Shown in pieces: positions 57,964 to 64,000 of a stretch of DNA of 64,000 bases (positions are counted from its first letter, which is position 1; every line of letters starts with the position of its first letter). Made by a program: the position numbers and the translations under genes. Origin of the DNA: Acanthosoma haemorrhoidale (lineage: Eukaryota; Arthropoda; Insecta; Hemiptera; Acanthosomatidae); the NCBI GenBank assembly GCA_930367205.1, contig OV884009.1:100895189-100959188 (forward strand), given 5' to 3'. The notes below the pieces were generated by a model that worked only from the letters and a program-made list of their open reading frames with translations, was not told the DNA's origin and did no database searches.

Positions 57964-59134
57964 CGAGAGGATGTCTTTTAGGAATCTTGTTTTCAATCTT
58001 ATATTTCATGACGGAATTCCAAGGTTATATATGATTGATCCTTCAACATATTGTAATTGGAGACGGTAATCCATGCATTTAATTTTTATAAAATCTACCG
58101 TAGTCAATTTGCGGGTCTTGGTGAAGTTATTTGTTCCCGACAAACCAGGAAGCACTCACAACAACCCTTAGAATATTATTTTGGAAAATTTCCAGCATTT
58201 TAAGGTGTGAAGTATAGGCAGAGCCCCATACTTGACAACTGTACATGATCAGTGGTCTACCAATGGTACGGAAGATTAGAATGGCAATATCCGCTTTCAG
58301 GTGCGAATATGCCTCAAGTCTCTTTTTCATGTCAAGTGGTGGCTCAAGATGACATTAATTTTTAGTATGACCTGTCCGTTGGCAATTTCTGCACATGGGG
58401 ATGTCACCGTGTTTATTTCAGTCCAACTTTTATAACTGCGGAAACAAGTTATTAACGGAAATATAATTTTGGTTTCTTGTTTACTAACCGGAGTCACAAA
58501 GCAACGAGCTTTTGGCATTTTTCCCTGTTTAATATTCGTGAAACGTGGACAATTCGATATTTTTTGTGATTCATAATTTTAACTCGCTCTCACTGAATGA
58601 GTGGGGAACACCTCTTAATACAACTGAATTTTTTCTCTCTAATGCATATGCATAACATTGAATTTTTTCAAGATTAAAATATCATGTAATAATCGTTCGA
58701 ATGTCCTCGACCTATGATAACATCATTTTAATTTTTTGTCCATTTAGTTTTGTTGTGAATGGCTCTATACTTAGTGAGTTTATGACATTTATAATTAATT
58801 GTATTCTGAATAAAAATTGTTGGAATTTTAATAGCTGAATATTTTAGTTGGGATGGTTTATTACTGGAATCATCAACTGGATGGTCAGGTGATCAGATTT
58901 CTCAAAGAGATTTCCCCATTTTTTTCTCCAGTGAAAGATTTGGTAGTGTGCCTTCTAAATTTCTTGTTTTTGGGTCGGTTACCTCTTTAAATTTTGGATT
59001 CATTGTTGCCATTGTGGGTTGGAGGTTATTAGATGAGCCTGGTGGATACTTTACGTCACCGAAAATGTTCATATATAAACGATGAATGCAAGTACGAAAA
59101 TGAAAAAAAAGTGGTAATACGAAACCAAGCAAAA
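57964..59134 (-). pseudogene. LINE remnant (zinc knuckle joined to RT tail), copy 3
   Basis: Third identical copy of the deleted Jockey-type relic; the RT tail frame lies at 58127-58330. Confidence 0.7.
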
Positions 59135-59319
59135 TATGATTTAATATATAATATAGTTTATGCTATATATGTAAAGAACAAGTCTCCAGTCATTGTATTT
59201 CTTGATTTTAAAATCCGCCCGCGGCAGCACAGTAGAACAGACGACTGAAGGTCGTGACTAGGAGTTATATAGAGAGCGACGAGGAGTAGAGATATATATG
59301 CGATTTTGAATTAAGTTAA

Positions 59320-60790
59320 AGTGAGGAATTAAAAATTTATGTTGAGAAAGAACAATATTTGAAAGCGGGGAGGAACCTGGTGATGAAGTCTCGCTGTAGC
59401 TGGGCCTCCTCCAGAGAGCCGACGACACCCAGAACAGCCAGGGTTGCCTTTTGTCTGACGTACGTATATATATTAATGAGACACCCAGTAACCTCTATGA
59501 ACTTGTGGGTAACTTTCTGAACTAACAGAGGGTGGTCATACGAGGTGGAGGGACCCATTAAATGAAGGAGTCCCCATGGGTCCATACTGGGACCAGCCCT
59601 TTGGAACCTGGTATTTAACAAACTTCTCGTGACCCTTAATGACCACGCGATCCCTGCAGTAGCCTATGTTGGTGATCTGGTGATGACTATTCCGGCGGAA
59701 ACCCTAGCTGAAATAAGCTTGTACTTGTGCTGCCCTTGTGGAAGATGTGTGCATCCAGAAAGACAACCATGGATGTGGAGAAGACAAGAATCACCCTGGT
59801 GAGAGGGAAAATGCCAGACCGTGCCCATCCTATTCACTTGGACAAGGGAGGAAGGTCCATAAGCATGGGGACCAAGCTCACCTACCTCAGGTGTGAGACT
59901 GGGGAGGGAAATAAAGTTTTCACCTCATATTGGGTACCTAACGGACATAGAGATATCGCTCACTAACATCTTCGCCAGGATTTGTGGCACGATGTGGGTA
60001 ATCAGGTCCCCAGTCTCAATGACCCTCTACCAGGGCGTGGTGTTAGGAATCATAAGATATCCCTCACAGCCGTGGTCGGTGTACCTCAATAAGGGGCAGA
60101 CTTGCAGGCTAACGCAGGTGAAAATACCGGCACTGGTGTGAGTCACGAGAACCTATTGCACCGGTTCCTTCGAATCGGTTCAGATACTAGCAGTGGCAGC
60201 CCCAATAGACTTGATCCTCCAGGAACCACGCCTTCAAGCTAAGTTGAAGACAGGACATTTGGAAGAGCTCCCCCCTTCACTTCGCAGGATAATTGAAGAA
60301 GAACCTAGGAAGGGGATGGGCCATCTAAGCGACTGGACCAATAAAGTATGGAATGCAAGGTGGACCAATACCACGAAAGGGAGTACACTAAGGAAGTACT
60401 ACCACTCAGCCAAGGACAGGCTGTGGGCAAAGTGGGGATATCCTGGATTTCCTGGACTACTGGAGTTCCGAACCCCAATTTCCCACATCCAAATAGCAAG
60501 AGCACGGATGCTTCGCTCAATTGGCCAATATAGGTTGGATCAGTCAGACTTGCCGTTGCTGGTTGAGGGTGAACTGGTGGTGGGACGAGGAGAATTATAT
60601 GTCCTTCCTCATCTTTGCCCAGAAGTGGAAGGAGCTGAATGGGTAATATCGGATAATATTGGTCAGCCGTAATATCGGGGATGCTCATGAAGAAGGCACC
60701 ATTGGACTAAGATAGATTGGAGTCCCTTTTTTTAAAGCAATAAGTTAGACTTAAAGAAAAAAAAAATTGAATACAATAAAACCGGCTTAA
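59320..60790 (+). pseudogene. R1-like LINE reverse transcriptase and C-terminus, broken
   Basis: The plus strand near 59480-59560 reads LYELVGNF and VVIRGG, the RT fingers-palm border. GVPMG at 59557 is followed by a frameshift, then LGPALWNLVFNKLL and an active site reading AYVGDLVM where YADD would be expected. From 60193 to 60672 a 159-codon open frame holds the C-terminal domain, with SDWTNKVWNARWTNTTKGST and YYHSAKDRLWAKWG, similar in layout to the W-x3-W...KG segment of R1-type elements. A run of A at about 60757 and an aataaa-like signal near 60775 suggest the 3' end. The altered active site and frameshifts make it inactive. Confidence 0.72.
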
Positions 60791-61386
60791 AAGAAGAAAA
60801 GGTGCGCTGGCCAGTACAACACACTCAATTGCATTGGAATACGCGAACTGCAGACAGTGAAATACCCCATCACCCCAAGGATCACTCTAGATCAAGAATT
60901 ATTAAAACAATATAGAGATGAAGATGGGATCATGAAGTTTCAGGATTATTTCCTAGAAGGACATATACAGAAAATCCAAACTGAGCAAACTACAGCACCA
61001 GGCACTGGAATTTCGGCAGAATCACTACAAAAAATTCTAGATCAATTCACTGAAATGCGAAGACCTGCAGTCATTATTCTGAAAAATATATCAGAAAAAT
61101 GTGTTATAGGAAAATTCACAGGAAGTACTACAGCGGATAGACATTTTTGAAAATGAATGCTCATGACTACGTTTTGACCAAGATTCAATAAAAAATTGAA
61201 ATGTTAAGACTATTTTTAGATACGTCGTGCATGGACTGATACAGTTAGTGTACACTGTAGTCTTAACACATAATGCCAATAATTAATGAAGAGCTTATGA
61301 TCTTAAATTTCATATAGTGCTCACTCAATATGATCGGAAAACATTTATTTTTATTTTTAGAAACAAATTTTATTTGATAACCAATT
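60791..61386. other. Sequence between LINEs with one short open frame
   Basis: 60800-60880 matches 25610-25690. The plus-strand frame 60857-61150 (97 codons) reads like a charged, partly coiled-coil protein (MKFQDYFLEGHIQKIQTEQT) and could be the start of a retroelement gag or ORF1. I do not recognise it. The remainder to 61386 is AT-rich. Confidence 0.4.
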
Positions 61387-62001
61387 ACAATCTGCCCTAA
61401 TTAGGCAAAGGGTGATAGTGAGAAAATATCTCTGTCGGGTCATCACGAGGAGGGTGCCTAGTTACCCTAGCCCTGGTGACGAAGTGAGGGTTGATTAGAC
61501 TATGACCTGGACAATCGTTTCATGACGGTTTTACTATCTGACTCCATATTTGATAAGCATGTGCCCCGACAATGCACTATGTTCAGGAGAAGAGGTATAG
61601 GGTAGATAGTGTAGGTAGTTTATGTGGTCTTGGAATGACCACGAATTCACACTCGGTATCTGAGGGTAGGCTAAATCCGTCCGGATCCCAAAGGCGAGGG
61701 TAAACTGGAGAGAGGCAGAACGGATTGCCGTGGGAGACACTACTCGGTAAATTTGTAGGGCCACGACAACCGTTGTCCGCTAGGGAGAGGTCTCTCCAAA
61801 GGAGCTGCTAGTTTTAGTGAGGTGAAGGCAGAGAATCCCACTAGGAGAGTGTGGGGTCTGACAAGGCCGGACTAAAACATAGGGAGGTTAGGAAGAGAGG
61901 TCTACAGGTTTTCATATATGAGAAGGCCAAGTATTTAACATCAGTGCCGCCGCAAGTCATCAGTAGAGAGACGCCGTGAGAATGATTTACAGGCCTAAAC
62001 C
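61387..62001 (-). repeat. 615-bp LINE 3'-tail direct repeat, copy 1
   Basis: Repeats at a 622-base offset (62009-62623) with no difference seen, separated by 7 bases (atatatc). On the minus strand it ends in ttgcctaattagggcagatt then gtaatt, the same hairpin tail found at the 3' ends of the LINEs at 35490 and 32070, so it is a LINE 3' region. Diverged copies lie at 15690-16030 and 13740-13945. Its 76-codon minus frame is not a known protein. Confidence 0.88.
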
Positions 62002-62008
62002 ATATATC

Positions 62009-62623
62009 ACAATCTGCCCTAATTAGGCAAAGGGTGATAGTGAGAAAATATCTCTGTCGGGTCATCACGAGGAGGGTGCCTAGTTACCCTAGCCCTGGTG
62101 ACGAAGTGAGGGTTGATTAGACTATGACCTGGACAATCGTTTCATGACGGTTTTACTATCTGACTCCATATTTGATAAGCATGTGCCCCGACAATGCACT
62201 ATGTTCAGGAGAAGAGGTATAGGGTAGATAGTGTAGGTAGTTTATGTGGTCTTGGAATGACCACGAATTCACACTCGGTATCTGAGGGTAGGCTAAATCC
62301 GTCCGGATCCCAAAGGCGAGGGTAAACTGGAGAGAGGCAGAACGGATTGCCGTGGGAGACACTACTCGGTAAATTTGTAGGGCCACGACAACCGTTGTCC
62401 GCTAGGGAGAGGTCTCTCCAAAGGAGCTGCTAGTTTTAGTGAGGTGAAGGCAGAGAATCCCACTAGGAGAGTGTGGGGTCTGACAAGGCCGGACTAAAAC
62501 ATAGGGAGGTTAGGAAGAGAGGTCTACAGGTTTTCATATATGAGAAGGCCAAGTATTTAACATCAGTGCCGCCGCAAGTCATCAGTAGAGAGACGCCGTG
62601 AGAATGATTTACAGGCCTAAACC
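62009..62623 (-). repeat. 615-bp LINE 3'-tail direct repeat, copy 2
   Basis: The second copy, lying between copy 1 and the LINE endonuclease fragment on the same strand. The order (minus strand) endonuclease, tail, tail suggests one LINE whose 3' end was duplicated, or two 5'-truncated inserts head to tail. Confidence 0.88.
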
Positions 62624-62946
62624 CCAGGTCTTATATACGCTGCTGGCTTCGTTAGTAGCCAATTATATCAGGTTTTACTGTACCCAATGCCAGCTCAGTA
62701 TGCGGTGGCCCTTTGTTCTCGGCAGCTGTAGGCCTGGCCTGGTCTGGGTCACTACCTGCTATGGGTAGCGGGCGAGGGTCCCCAGTGTCTAACTAATTTA
62801 CTTGCAGCTGCTCCTTTTATTGTTTACAATATTTACAATGATTTATGGTTTGGTAATGTTATTTACATTTGTTTAAATTAATTTACAATATATATACAAT
62901 AGAGTATAGGGTGATTTATCTTATGTAGTTAGCGGTCGCTACAGTG
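62624..62946. other. LINE internal sequence, no domain recognised
   Basis: GC-richer sequence (62630-62800) passing into an AT-rich part, between the tail repeats and the endonuclease fragment. It is probably the same LINE, but no reverse transcriptase motif is seen, so RT is deleted. Confidence 0.45.
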
Positions 62947-63600
62947 TCATTTATACCATATATACAACATTGCGTTCATCCTATACTCGTATATTTTAAT
63001 GACCAAGTATTTTTCTCTACGATATAGCATCACTATAGCGGTTTGTGATCGATATAGGTCCCTGTCGGCTCGACTATAGTCGTACTTCGTGGGACGTGGA
63101 ATTACAACTCTACCGTCAATGGAATACAGGACTGGCAGGTGGTCGGTCGTCACTACGTCCAGGGTCTCACAATTGTTTATCCTGTGCGGCTGTTTTGTGA
63201 GTAAGAGATCTAGGGTGGAAGTAATTGTACAGTCACGTCTATGGCGAAAGGTGTAGTTCCGGGGGTGAACGACAGTAAAGGGTGCCTTTACCAATATTCT
63301 CCCCACTGGGTTGTAGGTGGCATTATTCCACAGGGGATGCCGCGCATTTAATTCTCCGACAACCCAGTGGTTGTTTTTCTTAGCGTACTCTCTAAGAAGG
63401 GCTGAGAACTCTTGGAGAGACGCCCTCGGTCTCTTAAACATGGCGGTGAGATAAATGGGTGTACTCAGGTTTATCTTCACCGTCAAGTGATGGAACTTGG
63501 CATCAAATGTAGTCAGTGGCTGCGCACTTTCATCCATGTGATGCCGTGTCGTATAGCCAACAGAACACCACCGTAGCCATTCTGAAAATCTGAAATTGTT
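62947..63600 (-). pseudogene. LINE apurinic-like endonuclease domain fragment
   Basis: The minus-strand frame encodes the second half of an exonuclease/endonuclease/phosphatase domain of a Jockey-type ORF2. Landmarks are WLRWCSVGY, HHLTVKINLSTPIYLTAMF, then WVVGELNARHPLWNNATYN (normally GDFNA, here GELNA) and TSTLDLLLTKQ, VTTDHLPVLYSID with the conserved S/T-DH motif. The Asp to Glu change at GDFNA affects a catalytic-site residue. Open frame to the right of 63600 is antisense to another LINE and does not belong to it. The RT half is missing. Confidence 0.78.
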
Positions 63601-64000
63601 GGGAAAATCTATAAGAAAGCTACTGTAATCGCTTTCGCCGACGACATTGCGGTTTACAGCAGCAGCATGAGTGCACAAAGAGCTCTAGCACAGGCCGAGT
63701 CAGTTTGTATCGTTATCAGTGACAGACTGGGCATGTTAAACACTGATGTTGAACGCCGGGAAGACCGACTGCGTAATCTTCTCCCTCCAAAAGGGGAAAA
63801 AATCCTTGCCAAAATCGTATAGTATAGGAGGGCAAAAGAACTCCCCAACTTTATCAACGCACTATCTGGGTATAAAAATGAATAGGCATCTCCATTTCTC
63901 TACTCATTTAAGTAATAAAATGAAAAAGTACGACACAGGTTTTACCTGCTATCGCACTTCACCCAACCTGTCGTTTCGTCTCAAATTGATGATATATAAA
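63600..64000 (+). pseudogene. LINE reverse transcriptase palm fragment, runs off window
   Basis: The plus strand from 63620 reads ATVIAFADDIAVYSSS, the FADD catalytic box, followed by AQRALAQAESVC. A frameshift near 63750 then leads to LNAGKTDCVIFSLQKGKK, YLGIKMNRHLHFSTHL and KLMIYK, the order expected after the palm. It is fused back to back with the endonuclease fragment on the other strand at about 63600. The Met-initiated antisense frames here are shadows. Confidence 0.75.

Larger units (their letters stand above)
55354..59265. repeat. 3912-bp tandem unit, copy 3
   Basis: The last copy; tatatag at 59266-59272 closes the array, after which unrelated LINE sequence begins. Confidence 0.93.

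Noticed and set aside
47530..59272. CRISPR-like or satellite array
   Set aside because: Units are 3.9 kb with transposon content and no short spaced repeats; this is a segmental tandem duplication.
60305..60688. 127-codon minus frame over the R1-like C-terminus
   Set aside because: The plus frame carries the LINE C-terminal pattern; the minus frame is its shadow.
63654..63857. 67-codon minus frame and the first part of the 243-codon minus frame to its left
   Set aside because: Both are antisense to the plus-strand FADD reverse transcriptase fragment; only the part below about 63600 matches a LINE endonuclease.

Overview
The window is AT-rich animal nuclear DNA with long introns, dense transposon remnants and consensus GT-AG splice sites, and no dense gene packing. 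The only host gene I can identify is a nicotinic acetylcholine receptor (nAChR) alpha subunit of the arthropod alpha6 / vertebrate alpha7-like group, on the minus strand. The protein match and the transposon set (Jockey-type and other LINEs, mariner/Tc1 relatives) point to an arthropod. A crustacean such as a copepod is plausible, but the sequence does not prove the species.

Region 1 to 35 kb is the 3' half of the receptor gene, transcribed from high to low coordinates. The exons are the Cys-loop exon (34769-34949), a short exon before loop C (20977-21052), two alternative exons for loop C and TM1 (6839-7033 and 3635-3829), and three alternative exons for the TM2 pore helix (3381-3467, 2579-2662, 1664-1750). 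All have AG acceptors, GT donors and compatible phases. The layout predicts mutually exclusive splicing with up to 2 x 3 pore combinations. Exons for the N-terminus and for TM3-TM4 were not found; they probably lie beyond 64000 and below 1. The introns hold a decayed LINE (18.5-20.1 kb), a long-inverted-repeat element (29.0-30.1 kb), mariner-type ends, dispersed LINE-tail repeats and two hairpins.

Region 35 to 47 kb holds a Jockey-type LINE (minus) abutting a second LINE (plus) at about 37.47 kb, a 135-bp GA microsatellite, long AT-rich stretches with nothing identifiable, a Tc1-like remnant and a tRNA-like sequence.

Region 47.5 to 59.3 kb is a direct tandem triplication with a 3912-bp period and apparently no divergence between copies. 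Each unit carries an internally deleted DD41D-type mariner-like element and a LINE remnant in which an ORF1 zinc knuckle is joined directly to the end of a reverse transcriptase.

Region 59.3 to 64 kb is nested LINE debris: an R1-like LINE (plus), two 615-bp head-to-tail LINE tails, a LINE endonuclease domain (minus), and at the right edge a LINE reverse transcriptase (plus) running off the window. If receptor exons 1-5 lie further right, everything from 35 to 64 kb is inside its intron.
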